Shown here: positions 6,662 to 16,061 of the stretch, in pieces | How the letters are laid out: each line of letters starts with the position of its first letter | Position numbering within the stretch: the first letter of the stretch is position 1 | Assembly: GCA_031276175.1 (NCBI GenBank) | Contig: JAISNP010000129.1 | Coordinates: forward strand, 1 to 34,703 | Source of the DNA: Tannerella sp. | GTDB taxonomy: Bacteria > Bacteroidota > Bacteroidia > Bacteroidales > Tannerellaceae | Reading direction: 5' to 3' | Length of the DNA stretch: 34,703 nt | Made by a program: the position numbers and the translations under genes | The notes under the pieces: generated by a model | Told to the model about the DNA's origin: nothing | What the model saw: only the letters and a program-made list of their open reading frames with translations | Database searches by the model: none

Positions 6662-8413
6662 TTAAATCCCGTCGATCCACCCTTTGTTTTGCGTCAGGTT
6701 CGGGTTCAACAATCGTTCCTGAATGGGTATCGGGTAGAGGTAGTCTTTGTCTTCGTCCCACTTCTTCTCGATATGCGGGTTGATTACGATGCAACCGCTC
6801 ACGGCGTGTTCGAGCGTCACGTCGCCGTTCAGCTTCAGGTATTGCACTTTACGTCCTTCCACCACAGGCCTTTCGCCGTCGTAGAGGCATACGTCGATGT
6901 TGCCGTCGTCGTCGAGGTCGTAATTGCCCGTGCCGGGGAAGTACATTCCCCTGAACTGCTCCATGAAGGTGGCTCCCTCTTTCCAGCGCATCATGTCGTC
7001 GTAGCGAAGCGATTCCATGACGAGTTCTATGCGCCGCTCGCGCCTGATTTCGAGAATGACTCCTCTGTCCGCGCCGCTCACGTGCGGATACTGCTTTTGC
7101 AGATAAGGGTCGGGCGCGGCAAGCGCATCGTCCACGACGAGCGGGGGCATCCCGGCGCGTGCGCGGACGAGGTTTACGGACTTGTCGGCATCGCCTTGCG
7201 TCAGCGCGCCTCTCTCCGCCTTTGCTTCCGCATAGTTGAGCAGCACTTCCGCAAAGCGGAATATGGGCATGTCGGTGATGCTCTTTTCGTAAGTATCGTA
7301 CTTCTCGGTGGAAACGAACTTGATGAGCTGGTATCCCGTCACCGTAGCGCCGAACTCCTGCACGAGCGGCTCCGTGTTTCCGATGCGCGTATATCCCGGC
7401 GTGCGTATGGTCTGCGCGAGGCGCGGGTCGCGGTCTTTCGTCTCGTCGGTGAAGAACATGGTCTCGTAGCCCGGACGGTCGGTAAACCGCGTGCCGTCTT
7501 TCATCAGATAGCTGTTCACCAGCCGCTTCTCAAGTCCCGGACGCCCGTAGGAGGCGGTCATCGTGTAATAATTCAGATTATGATACACCTGCAGCTCGTC
7601 GCTGAATCCTTTTGCCAGAATCACTTCCGTCGGGTTTGCGTCTATCGACGAAAAGAGATTGAGGTAATCGCTCTCCGGATGTCCGGTGGCGTAGAGGGCG
7701 TATCCGCTCTTCGTCATCAGTTCCTCGCAGGCATCGGCAGCCTGGTCGAGAAGCGCTTCGTAGCCCGGCAGGTTAAACTCCGTATGATACTTTCGGAACG
7801 TACCCTCATACAGGCATATGCGCGCCTTGAGGGCAAGCGCCGTCCAGCGGGTGACTTCGTTTATGCGCCTGTCGGCAGGCAGGTTGTCTATGGCGCTGTT
7901 AATATCCTTAAGTATATTGTCCACCACCACAGTACGCGGGTCTCTGGGCTTCTGTAACCGTTCGACGTCCGTATCCCCGACCACTTCGTCGTACCACGGC
8001 ACGTCGCCGAACCGCTTCACCTTGTCGAAGTAGAAGTAGGCGCGGAAGAAGTGCGCCACGGCATCGTAGCGCGCCCTTGCGGCGGCATCCTCGCATTTCG
8101 ACGAGTTCATAAGGTAGAAATTGATATTGCGCAGCGTCGTCCACGTCCAGCCCCCACCGCTTGTGGGCACAATGCGTATGCCCCGGATTTCGTCGCCGAG
8201 GCTTTGCTTCACCACATTGTCTGCAGCCTCGTTATAAATACCCTCCGCCGACGGCAGGGCTGAGTAAAACGAATTGGTGTACAGTTTCAGGTCGTTACCG
8301 GTATTGAAGAACGTGTTCGGCGAAATCTTGTCCGGCGGATACTTTTCCATATCGCAACCCGCAAGCGCAGCCAGTAACATAATCGTAACGGAGATACATA
8401 TATTTTTGTTCAT
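6662..8413 (-). CDS. SusD/RagB-family nutrient-binding outer membrane lipoprotein
   Basis: A 583-residue surface lipoprotein that would cap the SusC-type channel encoded just upstream and bind its ligand. The signal peptide ends in LLAALAGC with lipid Cys20. The N-terminal part (DMEKYPPDKISPNTFFNTGNDL) is typical of the SusD family. TPR-like helices follow (FFRAYFYFDKVKRFGDVPW), and the C-terminal section has PIFRFAEVLLNYAEAKAE and IRRERRIELVMESLRYDDMMRW, hallmarks of the RagB/SusD C-terminal domain. It is 22 bases downstream of susC and thus in the same operon. No glycoside hydrolase, sulfatase or sensor is adjacent, so the substrate (glycan, peptide or other) cannot be inferred. Confidence 0.95.
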   Translation of the reverse strand: MNKNICISVTIMLLAALAGCDMEKYPPDKISPNTFFNTGNDLKLYTNSFYSALPSAEGIYNEAADNVVKQSLGDEIRGIRIVPTSGGGWTWTTLRNINFYLMNSSKCEDAAARARYDAVAHFFRAYFYFDKVKRFGDVPWYDEVVGDTDVERLQKPRDPRTVVVDNILKDINSAIDNLPADRRINEVTRWTALALKARICLYEGTFRKYHTEFNLPGYEALLDQAADACEELMTKSGYALYATGHPESDYLNLFSSIDANPTEVILAKGFSDELQVYHNLNYYTMTASYGRPGLEKRLVNSYLMKDGTRFTDRPGYETMFFTDETKDRDPRLAQTIRTPGYTRIGNTEPLVQEFGATVTGYQLIKFVSTEKYDTYEKSITDMPIFRFAEVLLNYAEAKAERGALTQGDADKSVNLVRARAGMPPLVVDDALAAPDPYLQKQYPHVSGADRGVILEIRRERRIELVMESLRYDDMMRWKEGATFMEQFRGMYFPGTGNYDLDDDGNIDVCLYDGERPVVEGRKVQYLKLNGDVTLEHAVSGCIVINPHIEKKWDEDKDYLYPIPIQERLLNPNLTQNKGWIDGI

Positions 8414-8435
8414 GATTCAAGTATTTAAATGTGGA

Positions 8436-11400
8436 TTAAAAAGTAATGTCAAGTCCGACGGACATCGTTCCGGCCAGCGGATAGCTTCGTCCGTTGCTGT
8501 CGGCCACCGGTTGTTCCGGGTCGATGTACTCCGTCTCGAAAGGAGTCAATACGAATACGTTTTCGCCGCTCACGTAGAGGCGGCAACGCTGTATGCCCGC
8601 CTTGCGTATCCATCGCTCCGGTAGCGCATAGCCTGCGACGATGTTCTTCAGCCGCAGGTATCCGATGTTCTGTATATACCTGTCGTTGGGAGAATTCAGG
8701 CAGCCTCCCGAATTTAATGCCGTATAGCCGCGCAGTACGGGGAAGTATGCGTCGGGATTGTCTTCCGACCATATCTTGCGCTCGAAGTTTACGGGCAGGA
8801 AAGAAAAGTACGGACGCGAATACGGCCCCCAGAACTTGTCGGCATTGGAACTGGGATACCAGTCGCGCCTGCCGATGCCCTGCATGAAGATCGACACGTC
8901 CAGCCCGTTCCAGTTCGCGCTAAGGTTGATGCCGTAGTTGTATCGCGGTTGCGAATTGCCGATGATGACCATGTCGCCCGGATCGTCTGCCGTTTGCTTT
9001 CCCGGCGTAATTGCGCCGTCGCCGTTGACGTCTACGAATTTCAGGTCGCCCGCCCGCAGTCTGCCCCATTCGCCCGGAGCGCGCTGTATCTGCGTATTCA
9101 CGAGCGTCTGGTCTATCGTCCAGTTGTTGGCTTCTTCGTCCGTCTTAAAATACCCGTCGAGCCTGTATCCCCATATTTCGCCCCACTTCTTTCCGACATA
9201 ATGGTTGGACAACAGTTTGTTCGGGTTATTATACTTCGTGATTTCGGACGTTGCGTCGCCCAGCGAAACCGATATACCGTAGCCGAACGGTTTGCCTCCA
9301 AGCGTGATTCCGTCCTTCCAGCCGACAACCAGTTCATATCCTTTCGTCCGCAAGTTGCCGGCGTTCTGCTGAGGCGAGCTTGCGCCGAATACGGCCGGAA
9401 GCGTTTCGCCGGGAACAAGCATGTCCACCGTGTTGCGCACATATGCATCTGCCGATACGTTCAGTCTGCCTCCGAACAGGCTCATGTCGAGGCCGCCGTT
9501 GACGGTCGTCGCCTTTTCCCACGTGAGCACGTCGGTAATCGGGTTGGGGGCGCTTACGTTCTGCGTCTTTTGCCCGTCAATCAGCCATGTAGACAAACTC
9601 ATGCCCATCGTGGAGATATAGGGATAATAGTTCGGGCTGCTCTTGTTTACCGCCTGATTACCCAGCGAACCGTACGAGGCGCGCAGCTTCAGGTTGCCGA
9701 CGGCCTCTTTTGCCGTTTCGAAAAAAGATTCTTCGCTGATGCGCCACCCGGCCGATACGGACGGGAAGAAACCGAACCGCATCCCTTGCCGGAAGCGCGA
9801 CGTACCGTCGTAGCGTCCATTCACTTCTATCAGGTAGCGGTTATTGTAATCGTAGTTTGCACGGAAAAAGGCGCCGAAGAGGGTATAGTCGTAAGCGCCC
9901 CCCTCGACCGTCATATCGCCCGTCCCCAGCGACAGATCGTTCAACGTTTGCGAAATAAGGTTCTTGCGCGAGGCGAACATGCGTGCGTGCTGCTTGTTCT
10001 CAAAGTTAATCCCTGCGGTCGCACCGACGGCGTGTTTGCCGAATGTGTGATTGTAATTGGCATATACATTAAATACATGCATCGGGTCGAACCACAATTC
10101 TTTCTTCAGCTGGTCGGTATTGTAGTTAGGCACATCCTCCAGTTTGCCCGGTTCGATGGAGTATTTGGCCACAGTAGTACGATACCAGTTGTCGGCAATG
10201 TACACGTTATAAGTGTAATCCGCATTCAGTTTGATGTCGGGTGCAATATCGGCCTCAATGCCCGTCGTAGTAGTAAATTCGTGTATCCCCTTTGCTCCTT
10301 TCGAATTGCCCCCCAGCAGCAGGGCAAACAGCCCGTCGCCTATGGAATAATTATTCTTCAACGTGTTGTAGGTAGGCGTTCCGTCCGGATTTACGGGTGC
10401 ATATGCCGGCAGTGCATGTACGGTGACGTATACGAAATTCGGGTTGCCGCCCCCTTCTCTTCCGTAATAATCATACGTCTTATCGTAGTATGCCGTGTTG
10501 CTTGTCACTTTCAGGAAGGGGAATATTTGCGCATTGATTTTAGCGCGGAAATTGTAGGAGCTGAATTTATCCGTATTGACTTTCATAATGCCCTCTTTCG
10601 TATAAAAGTTGCCGGAAAGCAGGAAGTTCAGTTTCTCCGTACCGCCGGACAGGCTCAGGCTGTGCGATTGGGAGGGCTGTCGTTCGTTGAATACGGTGTT
10701 CCACCAGTCGTAGTTGCCGTAGTAATTGTAAATGTCCCGTCCGTTCACGTTCTTTACGACAACCCAGGGGCGTGCCGGATTCTCCGTCCTGTCGTAACGG
10801 CGCGCTTCCAGTTCGGCATAATCTTCTTCCGAATAGCGGGTATAAGTATTGCCGGTTGCCCGTCGGAAGGCTTCGTCGTTCAGCATCACATGGTCGTATC
10901 CCGTCGTGAGGAAATCGGTACTTACGGTCGGAGATGATGTGGCAAAGAAAGCGCCGTAAGAGATGTTCATTTTGCCGGTTTGTGCGTGCTTGGTCGTTAC
11001 GAGGATAACGCCGAAAGCGCCCCGCGCCCCGTAGACTGCCGACGCCGCGGCGTCTTTCAATACCGAAACCGACTCAATGTCGCGCGGATTTATACGGTTA
11101 ATGTCGCCGGGGACGCCGTCGATCAATACAAGGGGGTCGCCTCCGTTAATCGACGCGATTCCGCGCACGTTGATGTCTCCGCTCGCACCGGGTTCGCCGC
11201 CCGTAGCAAATGTAATATTCACGTTCGGCATTGTGCCCTGCAGGATTTGCGAGGCATTCGATACCGAACGGTTCTCCAGCTCTGCCGCCGTAACCTGTGC
11301 CACGGCGCCCGTCAGGTTTACCTTCTTCTGCACGCCGTAGCCCACTACGACTACTTCGCTCAACGCCTGCGCATCTTCTACAAGCTTGATGTCAAGCGTT

Positions 11401-11867
11401 TTGCCCCCCCCCATGGCGGATACTCGGACTTCCTGCGTCACGTATCCGATGAAAGATACCAGCAGCACGGCGCGCTCTTCCGTGTTCAGCGAAAACTTAC
11501 CGTCCACGTCCGTCACCGTACCGTTGGTTGTACCCTTTTCGAGGATGTTTGCACCGGCGATGGGTTCACCGCCCGTGTCGGTCACCGTGCCGGTTACACG
11601 GACAGTGTTTTGCCCGCCGGTTGCCGGCGATACCCAACTCTTCCGGCTGAGGATAATCTGTCTTTCTTCTACCTTGCGATTAAGTGCATTCCCGTCCGCC
11701 ACATTCAGCATGTCCGGCGAAATGCGCCTGTGCCGTACATTCGTTACTTCCGCCCGTGCATGAAAGCATACGCAGATTAGCAGCAATGCAATGCGCATCA
11801 ATGACGGCGTTTTTGAAACAAGGCGGAAACACGCCTTCTTCTTTGTCTGGTTCGATCTTTTCTTCAT
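8436..11867 (-). CDS. SusC/RagA-family TonB-linked outer membrane transporter
   Basis: A 1143-residue TonB-dependent transporter. The signal peptide has a long charged n-region (the hydrophobic core begins near Met24 and ends at HARA). Residues about 88-163 form the carboxypeptidase-like regulatory domain (VTGTVTDTGGEPIAGANI, GTVTDVDGKFSLN). A TonB-box-like EVVVVGYGVQKK is at 171-182, the plug covers about 183-310 (VRGIASINGGDPLVLIDG) and the 22-strand barrel follows, ending in aromatic GLDITF. Only about 45 residues separate signal and regulatory domain, with no secretin/TonB N-terminal (STN) signalling domain, which fits the lack of an anti-sigma/ECF pair nearby. First gene of the susC-susD operon, with a TACTTTTG promoter box upstream. 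Substrate unknown. Confidence 0.96.
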   Translation of the reverse strand: MKKRSNQTKKKACFRLVSKTPSLMRIALLLICVCFHARAEVTNVRHRRISPDMLNVADGNALNRKVEERQIILSRKSWVSPATGGQNTVRVTGTVTDTGGEPIAGANILEKGTTNGTVTDVDGKFSLNTEERAVLLVSFIGYVTQEVRVSAMGGGKTLDIKLVEDAQALSEVVVVGYGVQKKVNLTGAVAQVTAAELENRSVSNASQILQGTMPNVNITFATGGEPGASGDINVRGIASINGGDPLVLIDGVPGDINRINPRDIESVSVLKDAAASAVYGARGAFGVILVTTKHAQTGKMNISYGAFFATSSPTVSTDFLTTGYDHVMLNDEAFRRATGNTYTRYSEEDYAELEARRYDRTENPARPWVVVKNVNGRDIYNYYGNYDWWNTVFNERQPSQSHSLSLSGGTEKLNFLLSGNFYTKEGIMKVNTDKFSSYNFRAKINAQIFPFLKVTSNTAYYDKTYDYYGREGGGNPNFVYVTVHALPAYAPVNPDGTPTYNTLKNNYSIGDGLFALLLGGNSKGAKGIHEFTTTTGIEADIAPDIKLNADYTYNVYIADNWYRTTVAKYSIEPGKLEDVPNYNTDQLKKELWFDPMHVFNVYANYNHTFGKHAVGATAGINFENKQHARMFASRKNLISQTLNDLSLGTGDMTVEGGAYDYTLFGAFFRANYDYNNRYLIEVNGRYDGTSRFRQGMRFGFFPSVSAGWRISEESFFETAKEAVGNLKLRASYGSLGNQAVNKSSPNYYPYISTMGMSLSTWLIDGQKTQNVSAPNPITDVLTWEKATTVNGGLDMSLFGGRLNVSADAYVRNTVDMLVPGETLPAVFGASSPQQNAGNLRTKGYELVVGWKDGITLGGKPFGYGISVSLGDATSEITKYNNPNKLLSNHYVGKKWGEIWGYRLDGYFKTDEEANNWTIDQTLVNTQIQRAPGEWGRLRAGDLKFVDVNGDGAITPGKQTADDPGDMVIIGNSQPRYNYGINLSANWNGLDVSIFMQGIGRRDWYPSSNADKFWGPYSRPYFSFLPVNFERKIWSEDNPDAYFPVLRGYTALNSGGCLNSPNDRYIQNIGYLRLKNIVAGYALPERWIRKAGIQRCRLYVSGENVFVLTPFETEYIDPEQPVADSNGRSYPLAGTMSVGLDITF

Positions 11868-11931
11868 ATGGTTGTTACATTAAAAATTCGGATTGATAAA
11901 ATGATTTACCGCAGCTACGTTTTTACGGCCG

Positions 11932-11939
11932 CAAAAGTA
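11932..11939 (-). promoter_or_regulatory. -7 box of the susCD operon
   Basis: TACTTTTG on the minus strand, 64 bases before the susC ATG, matches TAnnTTTG. The -33 region is poor (no TTTG at about 19-21 bp), which may mean an activator or alternative sigma factor is needed. The rest of the gap 11868-12208 holds a 16-bp palindrome and array copy B. Confidence 0.5.
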
Positions 11940-12051
11940 TCGCCCGCAAATTACGGTTGCGTTACGAAGGAATGACATGTGTGTGAATTATAACACGGTT
12001 TTACGGGATGCCCGCAGCGTGATTGCCTGCGCCGAACCGGCGCCTCGATTG

Positions 12052-12067
12052 GAGTGGTCGACCACTC
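12052..12067. repeat. 16-bp perfect palindrome beside array copy B
   Basis: GAGTGGTCGACCACTC is fully self-complementary. It sits inside a wider imperfect inverted repeat, CGATTGGAG (about 12046-12054) with CTTCAATCG (about 12088-12096). The half word AGGAGTGG recurs at 12073-12080, and AGAGTGG recurs at the end of both arrays. Confidence 0.7.
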
Positions 12068-12102
12068 TAATCAGGAGTGGGGCGCTGCTTCAATCGAGTT
12101 CG

Positions 12103-12233
12103 GTCGACTGAACTAAGTTAGTTCATGAGGCTGAACTAAGTTAGTTCATGGTACTGAACTAAGCGAGTTCATGATGCTGAACTAAGTTAGTTCATGATGC
12201 TGAACTAATCAGAGTGGCCTGCAGGCGGGTTTT
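12103..12233. repeat. Palindrome array, copy B (131 bp, direct repeat of 6512-6642)
   Basis: Same 23-bp-period palindrome array as copy A and in the same orientation, with a single base difference. Its right end overlaps the 3' end of the permease fragment: the last residues (KPACRPL) and the TGA stop at 12209 are encoded by the repeat. As with copy A, it lies at the 3' end of a minus-strand gene. Confidence 0.9.
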
Positions 12234-13162
12234 TTGATCATCGTTTGCCACGTGAGCGCGGCGATGCAGGCGATATTTCCGCAGAGGATGAAGGCGCCGA
12301 CGGAGATGAAGGTGAGGGAATCCAACACGATTCTTACCGAGAACTGGCGAAGCCATCCGGAGGCTGTAATGTATGAGACGACGAAGCCGAGGAGGATGGC
12401 GGGGATGGAAATCAGGACTGTGTCTTTTAAAAAGAGAGACAGGATGTGCTTCAGCGTGGCGCCGTATACTTTACGTATGGCTACTTCTTTGCTGCGACGG
12501 GATATTTCGTCCTGAATGAAGCCGAACAGGCCGGACAGTACGATGAAGAACAGCACGAGGGACGACGTTTCGACGGCGCGTTTATATACTAACGTGTCGC
12601 TGTAGGTTTGCTCTATTTTTGAATGATAGACGGTGAAGCAGGCATTGTCTTTACGGGTCAGGCTTTTGATTTTACGGTTCAGTTCCTCCAGCGTGGCTTC
12701 GTCCGCACGGTGCAGCCGGGCGATTACCCTGCCGGCGGGGAACCACCAGTCCGCCTGCGCCTCTTCTCTGGGGAAGATGATTAAGGGAAGCACGTCTTTC
12801 AATACTTCCGATTCCTGCTGGTAGAGCGTGGAAATTTGGAAGTCTTTTACTACGCCGATTATCTTCACCGAAACGGCGTTGTCTATTCTCGTAATGAAGG
12901 TTTGTCCGACCGGCGAACCGGCGTAGCCCATCATGTCGGCGAACTTTTCGTTCACGATCGCCTCGGAATAATTCAGTTTGCTCTCCTGAAAGTTGGCTCC
13001 GGACAGCAGTTCTATCTGCAACGTCTCGATGAAGTCCCTGTCTGCGGCCATGCTGCGCGACGAAAAGAGGGGATTCTCGTTGTTCCGGTCGTACACCATA
13101 AATCCCGTCATCAGGTCAAGCGGCAGATTGGTAGTTACCGAAGCCTGCGCGACGGAGGGCAT
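12209..13162 (-). pseudogene. C-terminal fragment of MacB/FtsX-like ABC permease
   Basis: This is the second half of an FtsX-family permease. From the first ATG it is 317 residues: part of a MacB-like periplasmic core domain (for example VNEKFADMMGYAGSPVGQTF, VKIIGVVKDFQISTLY) followed by three membrane helices (about SSLVLFFIVLSGLFGFI, VLISIPAILLGFVVSYI, TFISVGAFILCGNIACI) with the conserved EVAIRKVYGAT coupling-helix-like segment between them. The frame stays open upstream of this ATG to the TAG at 13202, and the residues read there (AEQLGLLKNELKQ) continue the family pattern. The stop and last residues come from palindrome array copy B. It could be translated from ATG 13162, but half a permease is unlikely to work alone. 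No ABC ATPase is nearby. Confidence 0.75.
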
Positions 13163-13201
13163 CTGTTTAAGTTCGTTCTTCAGCAGCCCCAGCTGTTCGG
13201 C

Positions 13202-14551
13202 CTAAACGTATCGCGTATTGTCGGAGTACACCATGTTTTCCACCGTATATCCCGGATCGTGATTGACAAGCAGGTTGTATTGCTTGATAATAATGACCAG
13301 CAAGGCGAAGATGAATGAAATCGTCGCAAACTGTACGAACAGCAGTGTGTGCTTCCAAACCCTCTTGTTGGTAGAATAGGACTGTATTAAATGCGTAACC
13401 GGCACGGAAGAAAAGATATATGCGGGAATGATACCGGCGAACAGCATCAGGCAGATAATCACAACCGGAGCAGCCCATAGATTGGCGAAAGAGAAAACGG
13501 CAGACAGCGGCGTTTGTATGATGGCCTCGACGGATTGCCGGAACGCAAGAATCAGCACGGCGGCAAATAACAGTGCGAGGCACACGAAGGCGGCGGTTTC
13601 GGACAGTAACATGCCGAATATGTCTCTGCCCGACGCGCCGTTGCATTTGTGTATGCTTACGGATATAGCCCGCCTTGCCAGGGAAGAGATGGAAATCAGT
13701 ACGTAGTTCATTGCGGCGATGAATAAGAGTGAAAAGGCGAATATGCTCAGGGTTAGAATCACTCTTTTCACGGCAGTTTCGCCGGTGTGCAGTGTGGCGA
13801 CGGGGTTGAGGAAATATTCATCCCTGTCGCCTCTTTCGGCTTTGCCTTTCACGTCGTAGTACAGGGGCAATATGTCCGGTATTTTGGCCTCCACCTCTTC
13901 GGCCGCCACGCCGGGAGCCAGCTTTACGTATCCCATAAACGCATCGGCCTGATTCCATCCCGGCATACGGCTTGCCGGAAGCGACGTCAGCACGTGAAAA
14001 CTCAAATGACTGTTCGCCGGCAAGTCTTCAAACACTCCGGCAACCGTCAACGGAGCCGAGCCTTTCAGTATCGTTTTACCCACCGGGCTTGTCGTGCCGA
14101 AGAAGCGGTACGCCGCAGACTGCGATAAGAATACATTTGCGTCTACGTCCAGCTTCCTTTTATCCCCTTCTATCAGCGCAATTCCAAACAGGTCGAAGAA
14201 CCCCGTATCCGCAGTAACTACCTTTTCGCCGAATATTTTATCTTCAATCTGAAAAAAGTCTTCTGCCGGCGAGATGAAAATAACCGTGCTTGCCTCTATT
14301 TCCGACAATTCGGTTTTCAGGGCATTCGGAAGCGGCGCATTTATTTTAGGGCCGTCATACCCGACTTTGTCCTCTTTAAGATTATAAATCTTGCGTTGAA
14401 TACGATACAGCCTGTCCGCATCCGGATAAAACTTGTCGTAACTCATCTCGAAAGCTACTTTTGAAAAAAGTACCAGCGCCACAGCCAGGCCTGATGTCAA
14501 AGAAATAATCTTTATCACATTACCTGTTTCCCACCGCAGGGCATGTCGCAA
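13202..14551 (-). pseudogene. N-terminal fragment of MacB/FtsX-like ABC permease, ends at in-frame TAG
   Basis: The first half of the permease: one N-terminal helix (VIKIISLTSGLAVALVLF), a MacB-like periplasmic core domain (about 35-250) and further helices at about 265-290, 315-340, 355-380 and 400-425. It stops at TAG 13204-13202 after NMVYSDNTRYV, and the same frame continues into the C-terminal fragment. Rejoined, the product would be about 780 residues, normal for this Bacteroidetes family. The frame starts here at TTG 14551. Upstream in frame the residues IRQLYFYL look like the genuine N-terminus, but the expected start codon is ATA and there is no ATG before the upstream stop. Two independent lesions support a decayed gene. 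It lies 63 bases after the merR gene on the same strand. Confidence 0.75.
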
Positions 14552-14614
14552 ATAGAAATATAGTTGTCTTATGGATGAAATAAATAAAGGGTTGTTGATG
14601 TGGGTTGCCTGTTA

Positions 14615-15013
14615 TCAGGCTTTCTGCCGTGGGGCGTGGCCTGTGCCTTTCGTGCCTGCGCGCTCAATGTCTTTCAGCGCCCCGGCCAGCAGGAGCAGTT
14701 CGCGCCGCACTTTCTCCAGCCGGGCGGAAACGGCTTCGTGGTTGACGGTTGTTTCCCGGTTCTCTTTGAGTTTGCGGCGTGCGCCGTCGAGTGTCATGCC
14801 GCGCTCTTTTACCAGATGGTGAATCAGGCGTACATTTCCGATTTCTTCTTCCGTGTAGTAGCGGGCGCCGTTAGGCGCTTTCCGGGAGAGCGATATTTCG
14901 TCTTTAAATACCGTTTCCCAGTAGCGCAATGTCGATTCGTTCACCTCGAACTGTCGGGCTACTTCCTTTATCGAAAAACGGTGTTTCAGGTCTGTTGTAT
15001 TTTTCAGCGGCAT
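14615..15013 (-). CDS. MerR-family transcriptional regulator
   Basis: A 132-residue DNA-binding protein. Residues about 12-80 form a MerR winged helix-turn-helix: FSIKEVARQFEVNESTLRYWE is the helix-turn-helix and ARYYTEEEIGNVRLIHHLVKERGMTLDGARRKL the wing and following helices. The C-terminus is a short coiled coil (ARLEKVRRELLLLAGALKDIE) for dimerisation, with no cysteine cluster that would suggest metal sensing. It starts 13 bases after the M23 peptidase stop, so the two are surely co-transcribed. The role and target are unknown. The overlapped promoter region it shares with alaS is an obvious place to look for its operator. Confidence 0.9.
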   Translation of the reverse strand: MPLKNTTDLKHRFSIKEVARQFEVNESTLRYWETVFKDEISLSRKAPNGARYYTEEEIGNVRLIHHLVKERGMTLDGARRKLKENRETTVNHEAVSARLEKVRRELLLLAGALKDIERAGTKGTGHAPRQKA

Positions 15014-15026
15014 GACGGTTTGTTCG

Positions 15027-16010
15027 TTAGTCCATTACCTGACCGTGGTTTTCCGCAATCCGGAGCATCTGGTCGTATTCTTCGGGCGAGAGGTCTTTGA
15101 AGTAGTATTTGGCGGGGTTGTCGTGCCTGTCGCGGACAAGTACTTCATAGTGCAGGTGAGGGCCTGTCGAGCGCCCTGTATTTCCTACATACCCGATGAC
15201 TTCGCCGCGTTTGACACGTTGCCCCATGCGTACCAGATTCCGCTCCTGATGTCCGTAGAGCGTCTTGAAGTCAAACCCGTGGTCGACGATGATGCAGTTA
15301 CCGTATCCCTGCCGCCATCCGGAGAATATGACCACTCCGTCGCCGGTGGCATAAATATCCGTTCCGGTGGGCGCAGAGAAATCCATCCCCGTATGGAAAC
15401 GCTTCGTATGATAAATCGGGTCGATGCGCATACCGTATCCCGAAGCCGTATGCTTCAAGTCCTTGTTCGAAACGGGCTGAATGGCCGGGATGCAGCGGTT
15501 GCGCTCTTCAAGGTTTTTACCTATCTCGATCAGTTCGTCAAGCGAATTGGTCTGGACATACATCTGCTTCTTTAATATGTCCATCTTTTTCGTCGTTTCT
15601 ATCACCAGTTCCGAATTGGACATTCCCGTGAGGTATTCGTACCGGTTTGTACCGCCGAATCCCGATTTGCGTACGGATTCGGGAATCGCCCTTGTTTGGA
15701 AAATGGCGCGATACAACTTTTCGTCTCTCTGCTGTATATCTTCCAACACTTCAAAAGCATTGTCTAATTGGCGCGAAAGCACGTTGTACTGCGTCTGCAA
15801 AAGACCGTTTTCCTTCCTCAGCATTGATTCCACGGGCGAAGAAAACATGTTTGAAAAGACAAAAAACAATCCTCCTCCGATAAAAATACCCGAAGCAAGG
15901 TGCTGCAGCACGGCAAAAATACGTCTCCTCGCCGAAGGATATACCCGTTCGTATGTCAACGTGTTCGGATTGTAACAATAATAAATTTTCCGCGATTTTA
16001 GTAGTCCCAT
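15027..16010 (-). CDS. M23-family (LytM-like) murein endopeptidase, membrane-anchored
   Basis: A 327-residue protein with a cytosolic N-terminal segment, one transmembrane helix (about residues 38-60), a coiled-coil stretch (about 65-110) and a C-terminal M23 peptidase domain. Zinc-site motifs are complete: HTGMD (His206, Asp210) and HLHYE (His285, His287). It probably cleaves peptidoglycan cross-bridges in the periplasm during growth or division. I start at ATG 16010 (MGLLKSRK). The frame is open to ATG 16037, but that codon lies inside the predicted -7 promoter box. First gene of a peptidase-merR operon diverging from alaS. Confidence 0.9.
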   Translation of the reverse strand: MGLLKSRKIYYCYNPNTLTYERVYPSARRRIFAVLQHLASGIFIGGGLFFVFSNMFSSPVESMLRKENGLLQTQYNVLSRQLDNAFEVLEDIQQRDEKLYRAIFQTRAIPESVRKSGFGGTNRYEYLTGMSNSELVIETTKKMDILKKQMYVQTNSLDELIEIGKNLEERNRCIPAIQPVSNKDLKHTASGYGMRIDPIYHTKRFHTGMDFSAPTGTDIYATGDGVVIFSGWRQGYGNCIIVDHGFDFKTLYGHQERNLVRMGQRVKRGEVIGYVGNTGRSTGPHLHYEVLVRDRHDNPAKYYFKDLSPEEYDQMLRIAENHGQVMD

Positions 16011-16030
16011 TATAACAATATCCAAAAAAG

Positions 16031-16061
16031 ATTGCAAATATAATTATTTGCTCTACTTTTG
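16031..16061 (+). promoter_or_regulatory. alaS promoter (interleaved with divergent promoter)
   Basis: ATTG (16031-16034), a 19-bp spacer and TACTTTTG (16054-16061) match the Bacteroidetes consensus. The ATG of alaS is 32 bases downstream of the -7 box. Confidence 0.75.

Noticed and set aside
8949-10937. 662-residue plus-strand frame opposite susC
   Set aside because: Antisense shadow of a clearly real SusC gene, with no recognisable family or promoter.
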